From NCBI GenBank assembly GCA_020722245.1, contig DYLE01000035.1, positions 1 to 15,347 on the forward strand: DNA of 15,347 nucleotides, written 5' to 3'. Under the pieces are notes generated by a model. The model had not been told where the DNA came from. It made no database searches and was given only the letters and a program-made list of their open reading frames with translations. Both the position numbers and the translations under genes were made by a program. This stretch comes from Desulfonema limicola (GTDB taxonomy: Bacteria > Desulfobacterota > Desulfobacteria > Desulfobacterales > Desulfosalsimonadaceae). Below, piece after piece: positions 1 to 7,121 of the stretch; position 1 is the stretch's first letter; every line of letters starts with the position of its first letter.

Positions 1-544
1 GTCTGCGCCCTAACCCTTTAATCTACGCGGCATTACGGCCAAGTGCGGGGTTTATCCCCGAAACTCCTGTTTTACTTCGGAGATGGTAATCGTTTGGGGA
101 TGTTGGCCGAGCGCGTTGACGATGGCGGTCAGCTTGCTTTTCGCTGTTTAGTCCTTGATAGGTTGCGAAACCCCATTAATATTAAGCTGAGCAGGATTAA
201 AAATTTATAGCGTTTTTAGCAGATGGAAAAAAATTCTTTTTCTGATGCACGCGAACACTGATTAATACCGGTTTTGCAGAGTTACCATAAGCCCTAATGA
301 AATAAGCCATCCACAAGGAGTATGTTTTTAATGCCTTTTTAACAACTTGATAAATATTATAAAAATGTTCGTGCAAAAAATTTCTTGCACGGAAATTAAT
401 AAAATTAATGCAAAATTCTGGTAGTAGTTTTTTGTATCCGGCAGAGAGGTGCCCTAATCTCGCTCATATTCGAGTTTTTACTGATGCATCAAGGACATGA
501 AACTTGCGCAGGCCTTTTTTCAGTGTTTTTATATCCCTGTTTTT
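1..544. other. Gene-poor, AT-rich left flank
   Basis: I find no convincing gene here. On the minus strand positions 147-52 are open for 31 codons and end in TAA. The translation looks protein-like (it includes LTAIVNALGQHPQTITISEV), but there is no ATG or GTG start and the frame is closed by a stop just upstream, so it is at most the broken C-terminal end of an older gene, perhaps a transposase. From about 180 to 480 the base composition becomes markedly AT-rich compared with the rest of the window. The stretch also holds a perfect 7-bp inverted repeat at 370-391. Both the remnant and the neighbouring lipoprotein gene point leftward, so the region is mainly downstream sequence. Confidence 0.5.
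370..391. repeat. Inverted repeat CGTGCAA-N8-TTGCACG
   Basis: CGTGCAA (370-376) and TTGCACG (385-391) are a perfect 7-bp inverted repeat with an AT-rich 8-base spacer. The symmetry and a centre-to-centre distance of 15 bases would suit a dimeric regulator, but no gene start lies close by. A transcript hairpin is the alternative. No T-tract follows the stem on either strand, so it is not a standard terminator. Confidence 0.3.
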
Positions 545-554
545 TTAAAACAGG
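536..554 (-). terminator. Stem-loop over the stop codon of the lipoprotein gene
   Basis: CCTGTTTT (536-543) and AAAACAGG (547-554) form a perfect 8-bp inverted repeat with a 3-base loop. It overlaps the TAA stop (547-545) of the paraoxonase-like gene. On the minus-strand transcript the stem is AU-rich at its tip and no U-run follows, so it may be a weak terminator, a 3'-end stabiliser or chance. Confidence 0.3.
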
Positions 555-1573
555 TGCTTGGGCACTTGACAGATGACGATATACGGATCAAAGACCTGTG
601 AAATATACAGCCGTTCCCCGTAAACCATCGCCGTGGAAGCGGCGCTGATGACCTCACCGGTATCCACAAACACGGCGGCCTTGTATTGATGATCCGGATG
701 GAGGCGAAATACCACCGAGGGGGAATGCTCCGACGCATCCTTGCTGTGCTTCATAAACGCCAGGTCGTCAAAATGGGCCGCAGTCAGAAGATACGATCCC
801 TGGCGCATCAGGTTATCCGGCCCCTTGAGATGGATGATGGCCTTTCCCTCCCCTAAAGTGCCGTCGCTGTTGCGGGGAAACTCGAAAACCTTTTCCCCTA
901 AAGTGGCGGCCACAAACACCCGTTTTTCTTCGGCGAGAATGCCGTTGGCAAAGGCGATCTTCTCCGCCGCCTTTGACCATTGTCCGGTCTCGGGGTCGTA
1001 GTAGGCGATTTCAGACACCTTTCGGCGAAAATACAGGTCCCATCTTCCCCGGTAGTCGTTGGTCAGGTAGATCTCCCCGGACGGCAGCACCGACAAATCA
1101 TTGGGCGACCAGAGCCAACGCTCGTCCTCGAGCAGTTGGACGAAGTTGAGGCAATCTTTCTCCACCGAATAGATGACAACGGCGTTTTCCGAGCGTTCCA
1201 TTCGGCCGTAGGGGTCATGGATAATCACATACAATAGGGTCCGGCTTTCCGTATGCCGAATATCCACGCCATGGGGCTTGAAGGCTTTGATGGACGACGG
1301 TTCTCCGATGCGCGGGAGTTCGCCCGTTTTTTCGGTGTCGATTTCCAAAAAATAAATGCCGCCCGATGTTTCTGGATGCCGGCGGTCATGGGAGGAAATC
1401 AACAGCCGGGGCGGTCCGTTCCATAGATCCAGGGCAAAATCCTCGGGGCCGTCGGCCACCCGCACGCAACGGCAGGCGGAGGAGACCTCAAAGCTGTGGG
1501 GAAGGGGGTCGCGCAGGTTGCAGGCGGATAAGCAACCGACCAGGCACATCAGTATGGCGAGTAACCGGTCCAT
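545..1573 (-). CDS. Paraoxonase/arylesterase-like (SMP-30 superfamily) lipoprotein
   Basis: Predicted exported calcium-dependent esterase or lactonase of 342 residues. A short hydrophobic signal ends in lipobox-like LVGC (11-14) and LSAC (15-18), so it should be lipid-anchored in the cell envelope. The rest fits a six-bladed propeller of the PON/SMP-30 type. The residues that bind catalytic calcium in PON1 have plausible counterparts: E44-D45 (GPEDFA), N158 (SPNDLS), N210 (FANG) and D253-N254 (GPDN). The PON1 His pair may correspond to H101 (PHG) and H119 (YVIIHD). These assignments come from motif matching by eye. ATG at 1573 is chosen because AAGGA lies 6 bases upstream. The gene follows the acyl-CoA dehydrogenase by 38 bases and probably shares its transcript. 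The substrate cannot be named; a lactone, an aryl ester or another SMP-30 reaction is possible. Confidence 0.75.
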   Translation of the reverse strand: MDRLLAILMCLVGCLSACNLRDPLPHSFEVSSACRCVRVADGPEDFALDLWNGPPRLLISSHDRRHPETSGGIYFLEIDTEKTGELPRIGEPSSIKAFKPHGVDIRHTESRTLLYVIIHDPYGRMERSENAVVIYSVEKDCLNFVQLLEDERWLWSPNDLSVLPSGEIYLTNDYRGRWDLYFRRKVSEIAYYDPETGQWSKAAEKIAFANGILAEEKRVFVAATLGEKVFEFPRNSDGTLGEGKAIIHLKGPDNLMRQGSYLLTAAHFDDLAFMKHSKDASEHSPSVVFRLHPDHQYKAAVFVDTGEVISAASTAMVYGERLYISQVFDPYIVICQVPKHLF

Positions 1574-1611
1574 GATTCATCCTTGACAATGCGATTAAGC
1601 CGGGCCGGGGA

Positions 1612-2757
1612 TTAGAGCCCCATAAATTTTGCCGCAATCCCCTTCATGATTTCGTTGGTGCCGGCGAAGATGGACATGATCCGCAGGTCTCGAAACGCCC
1701 GGGTCACCGGACAGGCCTCCATAATCCCGAAATCGCCGTAAAGATCAAGGCAGCGCTGGGTCAGCCGCTTGGACAGCTCCGTGGTCCAGTACTTGGCCAT
1801 GGAGGTTTCGATCACCACCTGTTCCCCCGCCATGTGTTCGGCGATCAGTTTGTTCAGAAAGGTTCTGGCCAGCTTGACCTCGGTCAACATTTCCACGATG
1901 GCGAACTGATTGGCCTGATACTTGGAAAGAGGCTTGCCGTCGGCATCCGTTGTTTTTTTGCAGAAGTTGATCGTCCATTCCAGGATCAGCTCCGAGGCGG
2001 CGACGGCACCGATGGCCGTCATCAGGCGTTCCTGTTGGAGCTTTTGCATCAGCATGATAAACCCCGCCCCTTTTTCGGAAAGCCGGTTTTTTTTAGGGAT
2101 GCGGCAGTTGGTGAAGAAAAGTTCCGCCGTGTCCTGGCTGTGAAAACCCATCTTATCCAGGTGGCGTCCCCGTTTGAACCCCGGGGTGCCGTCCTCCACC
2201 AGGTAGAGGGACATGGCTTTATAAGGGTTGGTTTCAGCAGGATCCCGGGCCGCTACAATGACCAGATCGGCGTTGATGCCGTTTGAGATAAAGGTTTTTG
2301 CGCCGTTTAAGACGACCTCGTCACCCTCCTCCTCGGCGGTGCAGCGTATTCCGGCCAGGTCGCTTCCCGCATCCGGCTCCGTCATGGCCACTGCGGTGAT
2401 GATGTCCCCCGACACGCATCCGGGAAGGTATTTTTTCTTTATTTCCTCGGATCCGAAGGAGGCGATGTAGGGAACCACGACGTCGCTGTGAAGCATTGTC
2501 GCCAGACCGGTCTGGTTGCTCCGGGTCATCTCTTCGGCCACAATGACCGAATACAAAAAGTCTTTTCCCATCCCTCCGTACTCAGAAGGAACCCATGTGC
2601 ACAAAAAACCCGCCTGCCCGGTTTTTTTCCAGACCTCCTTGGAGACGATGTGATCTTTTTCCCACTGGTCCGCATACGGGGTGACCTCGGTTTCCACAAA
2701 CGCCCGAACCTTTTTCCGGAACTGCTGATGTTCCTCCGTATATTGCAGAATTTCCAT
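1612..2757 (-). CDS. Acyl-CoA dehydrogenase, long-chain type
   Basis: FAD enzyme (381 residues from this start) expected to make 2-enoyl-CoA from an acyl-CoA in the cytoplasm and pass electrons to electron-transfer flavoprotein. Full family length is present: N-terminal helical domain, the AMTEPDAGSD substrate/FAD strand, and the C-terminal RDLR...AGTNEI block. The position that holds the catalytic Glu in MCAD (YEGT) is Ala here (FAGT). Instead LQQERL, with Glu near residue 243, matches the place of the base in long-chain and isovaleryl-CoA dehydrogenases, so this is an LCAD-like active site. The ATG at 2757 is preferred over the one at 2772 because the protein then begins MEILQYTEEH as the family does, and the CAGGA before the upstream ATG touches it. 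The gene lies 100 bases after a second dehydrogenase gene and before the lipoprotein gene, likely in one operon. Confidence 0.9.
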   Translation of the reverse strand: MEILQYTEEHQQFRKKVRAFVETEVTPYADQWEKDHIVSKEVWKKTGQAGFLCTWVPSEYGGMGKDFLYSVIVAEEMTRSNQTGLATMLHSDVVVPYIASFGSEEIKKKYLPGCVSGDIITAVAMTEPDAGSDLAGIRCTAEEEGDEVVLNGAKTFISNGINADLVIVAARDPAETNPYKAMSLYLVEDGTPGFKRGRHLDKMGFHSQDTAELFFTNCRIPKKNRLSEKGAGFIMLMQKLQQERLMTAIGAVAASELILEWTINFCKKTTDADGKPLSKYQANQFAIVEMLTEVKLARTFLNKLIAEHMAGEQVVIETSMAKYWTTELSKRLTQRCLDLYGDFGIMEACPVTRAFRDLRIMSIFAGTNEIMKGIAAKFMGL

Positions 2758-2857
2758 GCGTGATACCCCCATTCCTGAAGGCGTTGCAAAAGATCCGCTT
2801 TTTCACACGCCCTGTTTTTCAAGGCGGGTCAGGCATTGGACCTTTTGTAGCGCCCTT

Positions 2858-4012
2858 TTATTTCAGTTTTCCGATAATTTCATCGGCGATGACATCCCGC
2901 AGCGCCGACGGCGTGCCCTGGAAAATTTCCGCCTGCTTGGCGTCCCGGTAGAAATGCTCCACCTCATATTCGGTCATGTAGCCGTATCCGCCCAAAAGCT
3001 GAATCGCCTCATCGGAAACGGCCATTGCGGAGTTGGTTGCGATCATTTTTGCCATGGCCGCCTGCCGAGACGAGGCTTCGCCGTTGTCAAACTGCCAGGC
3101 CGCGTGATAGGCGGTGAATCTCGCGGCCGCTATCTTTGTGGCCATATCGGCGATTTTATGCCGGGTGACCTGGAACTGGGCGAGTTTTTTGCCGAACTGC
3201 TCCCGCTGCTTGACATAGTCCAGGGCCCGGTCAAACGCCCCCTGGGCCGTACCCAGGGCAAGGCCGGCGATCTGTATTCGGTTCCGGTCGAAAAATTTTT
3301 GAGCCTGGCTGTATCCCTTGCCCGGCTTGCCGATCAGGTTGGACTCGGGAACTCGGACCTCCTCAAAGGCGACATCGGCAAAGGGAATCATCCGACCCCC
3401 GAGCTTGTCGCCCATGTCCTTCGCGGAGAGTCCTTTGGTGCCGGCTTCCACCAGGATCATGGACATGCCGTCTGCTTTTGGATCGGCGTTCGTATCGGTT
3501 TCGCAAAGCACCACGTAATACCCGGCGGTTTCACCAAACGGCACAAAGGTTTTTTTGCCGCTGATGATCCATTGGCCGTTGTTTTTGACCGCCGTGGTGT
3601 GGATCTTTCGAATCTCATACCCCAGGCCGGGCTCCAAAAAAGCACCCGTTGAGATGACCCTCCCCTCGATGACCGGGGGAAGGAATTTTTCCTTGAGGGG
3701 TTCATCCCCGAACAGAAAAATGCATTCCGCTCCATAACCGGAAAGCATCAGGGCCGTACCCAGGGTGGAATCCCGGGTGCAAAAGGTCTCCCCCACAATC
3801 AGGTTTTCAAAGAGCCCCATTCCGCCGCCGTCATAGGCTTCGGGAAAATGGATGCCGATAAACCCGAGCTCTCCGGCTTTTTTCAGGATCTTTTTCGGAA
3901 ACTCCTGCTTCTTGGAAAGCTCTATGATGAGGTCCTTGTCGAACTCGCCCTTTGCAAACTCCCATGCCGCCTTTTTGATCTCTTTTTGAGATTTGGTGAG
4001 ATTAAAATCCAT
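2858..4012 (-). CDS. Divergent acyl-CoA dehydrogenase with Gln at the catalytic Glu position
   Basis: A 384-residue member of the acyl-CoA dehydrogenase family, first gene of the presumed operon. FAD- and fold-defining parts are recognisable: R270-EQFG, GGYGYMTEYE (341-350), FYRDAK and the C-terminal IFQGT. In MCAD-type enzymes the last motif is YEGT, with the Glu acting as base; here it is Gln365. The alternative base position used by LCAD-type enzymes reads FDRNRIQIAG (241-250), without the usual Glu-Arg pair. The TEP..GSD strand is also altered to LEPGLGYE (126-133). The protein may use another base, as reported for some cyclic acyl-CoA dehydrogenases that use Asp, or act on an unusual substrate, or form a hetero-oligomer with the neighbouring dehydrogenase. 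The last two options are inference. Upstream of ATG 4012 a GGGAG lies rather far away (about 14 bases). Confidence 0.85.
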   Translation of the reverse strand: MDFNLTKSQKEIKKAAWEFAKGEFDKDLIIELSKKQEFPKKILKKAGELGFIGIHFPEAYDGGGMGLFENLIVGETFCTRDSTLGTALMLSGYGAECIFLFGDEPLKEKFLPPVIEGRVISTGAFLEPGLGYEIRKIHTTAVKNNGQWIISGKKTFVPFGETAGYYVVLCETDTNADPKADGMSMILVEAGTKGLSAKDMGDKLGGRMIPFADVAFEEVRVPESNLIGKPGKGYSQAQKFFDRNRIQIAGLALGTAQGAFDRALDYVKQREQFGKKLAQFQVTRHKIADMATKIAAARFTAYHAAWQFDNGEASSRQAAMAKMIATNSAMAVSDEAIQLLGGYGYMTEYEVEHFYRDAKQAEIFQGTPSALRDVIADEIIGKLK

Positions 4013-4068
4013 AGGCCCGCGCTGCTCCCATCATTTAATACAATAATACGTTTCCAACAGATGATGGA

Positions 4069-4097
4069 ACCCTATCCGGGTTTATCCCTCTTGTCAA
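4069..4097 (-). promoter_or_regulatory. Sigma70-type promoter of the dehydrogenase/lipoprotein operon
   Basis: On the minus strand a perfect TTGACA (4097-4092) is followed after 17 bases by TAGGGT (4074-4069), which keeps the important T1, A2 and T6 of the -10 box. Transcription would begin near 4062 and leave about 50 bases of leader before the ATG at 4012. The site lies in the 169-base gap downstream of the radical SAM gene, which indicates a separate transcription unit. Confidence 0.5.
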
Positions 4098-4181
4098 GGA
4101 GAATTCATCAGGGTAGGGCTTGGAGCATGGTTTTGGAGTCCTTACCTCAGTCTTCAGACCTGTTGCAAGGAGCGCGGACGT

Positions 4182-5963
4182 TTAGGCGGCGGCTATGGCC
4201 TTTTGTTCAAAACCGTTGAGCAGCTCCCCCATTTTATTGGAGAGGTCGATATACTTTCGGGTAAGATCGTATCGAAAATCATGATGAATTTTGTTAATTC
4301 TCGTCTGCATCTGTTTTAAAATTTTAATTTTTGTTTTCCACAGCTTTGCCACATACCGGATGTTTTTCCTTGAATTGTCCATCAGCTCCTTGGAATAGCT
4401 GTCCACCAGTGCTTTGAAGCAGCGGTATTTTTCATCCAGCGCTGAGGATAATTTATCCATCTTAAGGGTTTCCCGGGTAATCCGGTGGAAGTGGTGTCCC
4501 ACGATGCTGTAGCTGATCACCTCGCCGAATATGTCGAAGTGCTTGATCAGGTTTCTTACGACAAACTTGATATACTGAATTCCGTAAGGGGTGAACGGCT
4601 GCTGAAGAATGGATTTGAAAAATATTTTGATTTCCGCCCAACGGATGTTGCGTTGAAAGAACTCCCGATGCTCCATGTTATCGAAGAGTTTGTTGCAGCG
4701 CTGAAAGTAATTTTTTAATCTAAAATCGTAAATATGGGCCAGGATTTTTTTATAGCCTTCCTTGAGCTTTTCTGCGTCCATGATGGTTTTAAAGTTGGTG
4801 GTCAGGTTGTGGGTGTTGTTGCCGAGTGAGGTCTTTAGAATCCTTCCCTCCTTCTTCAGCCTCTGGTAAAGTCGGGTGTTGGGCAGAGCGTTGAGCAGCC
4901 CGATCATGGCCTTGGGAATGGCGTTCTCCTGAATAAAGGCGATCTGTCGGTTGAAGATATCTTCCTTGTCGGTGTCGAACCCGACGATAAACCCCGCCAT
5001 CACCTCGATGCCCTGGCGCTGAATCCGGCGCACCGATTCCCTCAAGTCGGTTTTCAGGTTCTGAAGCTTGCCGGTTTCCTTAAGCCCTTCGGTGTCAGGG
5101 GTTTCAATTCCCACGAACACCTGGTTGAAACCGGCCTCGCGCATGGCGGTGAGGAGCTCTTCGTCATCGGCCAGGTTGATGCTGGCTTCGGTATACAAAT
5201 GAAACGGGTGGTCGTGAGATCGCTGCCAAGCCTTTATGGCCGGAAGCAGCTCGGATTTGAGCCGCCTCTTGTTTCCGATAAAGTTGTCATCCACAATGAA
5301 AATTGGGCCCCGCCAGCCGATCCGGTAAAGGGCGTCGAACTCCGCAATCATGGCGTCCGCGGATTTAAGGCGCGGGGTGTTTCCGTAAACCGTCCAGATA
5401 TCGCAGAACTCGCAATGAAAAGGGCAGCCCCGCGAGTACTGGACCGACATGGATCCGTAGGCGTTGAGGTTTAAAAGGTCAAACCGCGGGGTCGGGGCGC
5501 ATGAGATGTCCGGATGGGGCGGAGGCGGGTAGACTTTTTTTGCTGTATTGTTTTCCAGATCGTCCAGGAAACCCTGAAAGGTGTCCTCAACCTCGCCGAG
5601 GACAAAGTGGTCCACCCCGTCTATTTCCTCGTGGCTGGAGTTTGCATAGGGACCGCCCGCCACCACTTTTTTGTGAAGCCGGTTGCAGCGGGAGATGACC
5701 TCCCTCATGGATTCCTGCTGTACGATCATGGCGGAGATGAAGACCGCGTCCGCCCAGAGGATATCATTATCCTCAAGCGGTTCGATGTTCAGGTCGACGA
5801 GCTTGAGGTCATAGCCCTCTGGAAACAGCGCGGCCAGGGTGATCAGCCCGAGGGGCGGCATGGCGCTTTTTTTGCGGATGAATTTCAGCGCGTATTTGAA
5901 GCTCCAGTAGGTGTTGCTCGGCACCCGGGGATAAACCAAAAGGATGTTTTTATATCTGGGCAT
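4182..5963 (-). CDS. B12-binding radical SAM protein, HpnP/DUF4070-like
   Basis: A 593-residue cytoplasmic enzyme with an N-terminal cobalamin-binding domain (about 1-140; VAGGPYANSS near 101-110) and a radical SAM barrel. The [4Fe-4S]/SAM motif CPFHCEFC gives C180, C184 and C187. The N-terminal signature TYWSFKYALKF with MPPLGLITLAALFP resembles the hopanoid C-2 methylase HpnP and its DUF4070 relatives, so C-methylation of an unactivated carbon is the best guess. No hopanoid gene lies in the window, so the substrate is open. After about residue 400 there is the DUF4070-type helical region. The last ~95 residues (from about 498) are highly charged and helical, possibly coiled-coil, and seem longer than in HpnP. 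The ribosome-binding site is weak (AAGAAAG). It has its own promoter and a structured leader. Confidence 0.85.
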   Translation of the reverse strand: MPRYKNILLVYPRVPSNTYWSFKYALKFIRKKSAMPPLGLITLAALFPEGYDLKLVDLNIEPLEDNDILWADAVFISAMIVQQESMREVISRCNRLHKKVVAGGPYANSSHEEIDGVDHFVLGEVEDTFQGFLDDLENNTAKKVYPPPPHPDISCAPTPRFDLLNLNAYGSMSVQYSRGCPFHCEFCDIWTVYGNTPRLKSADAMIAEFDALYRIGWRGPIFIVDDNFIGNKRRLKSELLPAIKAWQRSHDHPFHLYTEASINLADDEELLTAMREAGFNQVFVGIETPDTEGLKETGKLQNLKTDLRESVRRIQRQGIEVMAGFIVGFDTDKEDIFNRQIAFIQENAIPKAMIGLLNALPNTRLYQRLKKEGRILKTSLGNNTHNLTTNFKTIMDAEKLKEGYKKILAHIYDFRLKNYFQRCNKLFDNMEHREFFQRNIRWAEIKIFFKSILQQPFTPYGIQYIKFVVRNLIKHFDIFGEVISYSIVGHHFHRITRETLKMDKLSSALDEKYRCFKALVDSYSKELMDNSRKNIRYVAKLWKTKIKILKQMQTRINKIHHDFRYDLTRKYIDLSNKMGELLNGFEQKAIAAA

Positions 5964-6004
5964 GGCTCTGCTTTCTTGTTTTTGTCTGCGGCGTTTTTTT
6001 GATT

Positions 6005-6034
6005 GCCCGGCGGGCGGTCAATTTTTTACCGCCC
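6005..6034 (-). promoter_or_regulatory. Two mutually exclusive hairpins in the radical SAM leader
   Basis: GGGCGGT (6012-6018) and ACCGCCC (6028-6034) form a perfect 7-bp stem with a 9-base AT-rich loop. GCCCG (6005-6009) and CGGGC (6011-6015) form a second stem with a 1-base loop in the DNA reading; in RNA the outer pairs could close over a 3-base loop. The stems share 6012-6015, so only one can form at a time. They lie between the predicted start of transcription (about 6050) and the ATG at 5963. No U-run follows, so translation control or RNA stability is more plausible than termination. Confidence 0.35.
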
Positions 6035-6056
6035 AGGCAGGCAAGGTCTCAAGACC

Positions 6057-6085
6057 ACTATAGCTTTTCAGCAAGGGGTTGGCAA
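6057..6085 (-). promoter_or_regulatory. Sigma70-type promoter of the radical SAM gene
   Basis: On the minus strand TTGCCA (6085-6080) and TATAGT (6062-6057) are separated by exactly 17 bases; each box matches the consensus at five of six positions. The site lies just after the stop of bioB, giving the radical SAM gene its own transcript with a leader of about 85 bases. Confidence 0.6.
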
Positions 6086-6107
6086 GTAAATAAATATTTT
6101 TTGATGC

Positions 6108-7094
6108 TTACGGTTTACGTAAAGACCGCCAGGCATCCATCAGATCCAGATCCATGGAAATATCCCGGCCTTGCGTGGTCAGATAGTTTCCGATCATCAG
6201 TCCGTTTGCGCCGGATAGAAACAGCCAGGACTGGAAGTCGCGAAGGGCGGGTTCCCTTCCGCCGCAGATGGTGATATCGGCACTGGGGTGAATGAACCGG
6301 AACAGGGCGATGCATTTTAAAGCTTCCAGAGGGGGCATCAGGGGCCGGTCTTGAAGGGGGGTGCCGGCAATGGGGTTTAAGAAGTTGATGGGTATGCTTT
6401 GGATGTTGAGTTTTTTTAAGGTGAAGGCCAGTTCGATGCGCTGAGCCCAGGATTCCCCAAGTCCGAGGATGCCCCCGCAGCAGACCCTCAGACCTGCCGA
6501 GGCCGCAGCCTGGATGGTGTCGATGTCCTCGGGGTAGGCGTGGGTGGTGCAGATTTTCGAAAAAAAGCTTTGGGCGGTTTCCAGGTTGTGATGGTAGGTG
6601 GTAACCCCGCTCTGCTTGAGCCGCCGGGCCTGATTCAGGTTCAGCATGCCCAGGGAACAGCAGACCTTAAGTTGTGTTTGGCTTTTGATCTCAAAGGCGG
6701 TTTCACAGATACGATCGATCTCCCGGTCGGTGAGCCGGTATCCGCTGGTGACCATGGAAAAGTGGGTGGCATGGACCCGGTCCATTTCCTTGGCGCGTTT
6801 TACCATTTTTGCCCGGCTTAACAGGGGATAGACGGCGATCTGCGCGTTATGGTGGCTGGATTGGGCGCAGAAAGCGCAGTCTTCCGAGCAGTTTCCGGAT
6901 TTTGCATTAAGAATGCTGCAGGTAAAGATATCGTCTTTTTTAAACGCGGCGGTAATCCGGTGGGCGCAGAAGATAAGGTCGAGGATGTTTTTTCCTTTCA
7001 GACCGGCCAGGGTTTTGGCCTCCTTCGGGGAAACCGAAAACTTTTTGTCTGTTAGGATTTGATCCGCGATCGTAAAAACCGTGGTTTTCGTCAT
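6108..7094 (-). CDS. bioB: Biotin synthase, Type II-like
   Basis: Radical SAM enzyme (328 residues) that inserts sulfur into dethiobiotin, the last step of biotin synthesis. The SAM-cluster motif CSEDCAFC gives C69, C73 and C76, and typical BioB blocks follow: YHHNLET (167-173), GGILGLGE (207-214), IPINFLNPIAGTPL (234-247) and GGREP. Compared by eye with E. coli BioB, the auxiliary-cluster ligands C97 and R260 are replaced by S113 and T275. C128 and C188 are kept as C145 and C205, each now in a Cys-Cys pair (145/146, 205/206), and C277 lies two residues after T275. This is the pattern expected of the Type II BioB of obligate anaerobes, which carries a 4Fe-5S cluster instead of the sacrificial 2Fe-2S cluster. 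No other biotin genes are present. It follows the cysteine-rich small protein by 27 bases. AGGGGTG lies 11 bases before the ATG. Confidence 0.95.
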   Translation of the reverse strand: MTKTTVFTIADQILTDKKFSVSPKEAKTLAGLKGKNILDLIFCAHRITAAFKKDDIFTCSILNAKSGNCSEDCAFCAQSSHHNAQIAVYPLLSRAKMVKRAKEMDRVHATHFSMVTSGYRLTDREIDRICETAFEIKSQTQLKVCCSLGMLNLNQARRLKQSGVTTYHHNLETAQSFFSKICTTHAYPEDIDTIQAAASAGLRVCCGGILGLGESWAQRIELAFTLKKLNIQSIPINFLNPIAGTPLQDRPLMPPLEALKCIALFRFIHPSADITICGGREPALRDFQSWLFLSGANGLMIGNYLTTQGRDISMDLDLMDAWRSLRKP

Positions 7095-7121
7095 GGTATT
7101 TGAATCACCCCTGGTGCGGTT

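Noticed and set aside
315..339. AAGGAG followed by ATG in the left flank
   Set aside because: The ATG lies one base after AAGGAG and the frame closes after six codons; no downstream gene on that strand would be served.
2758..2772. Upstream ATG of the LCAD-type dehydrogenase
   Set aside because: CAGGA directly touches this ATG, leaving no spacer, and family members start like MEILQYTEEH.
2756..3652. Long plus-strand open frame (298 codons) opposite the dehydrogenase genes
   Set aside because: It is antisense to a well-recognised gene, has no family-like sequence and arises from codon bias of the real frame.
5964..6107. Possible cobalamin riboswitch before the B12-dependent radical SAM gene
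   Set aside because: The leader is far too short and I see no B12-box.
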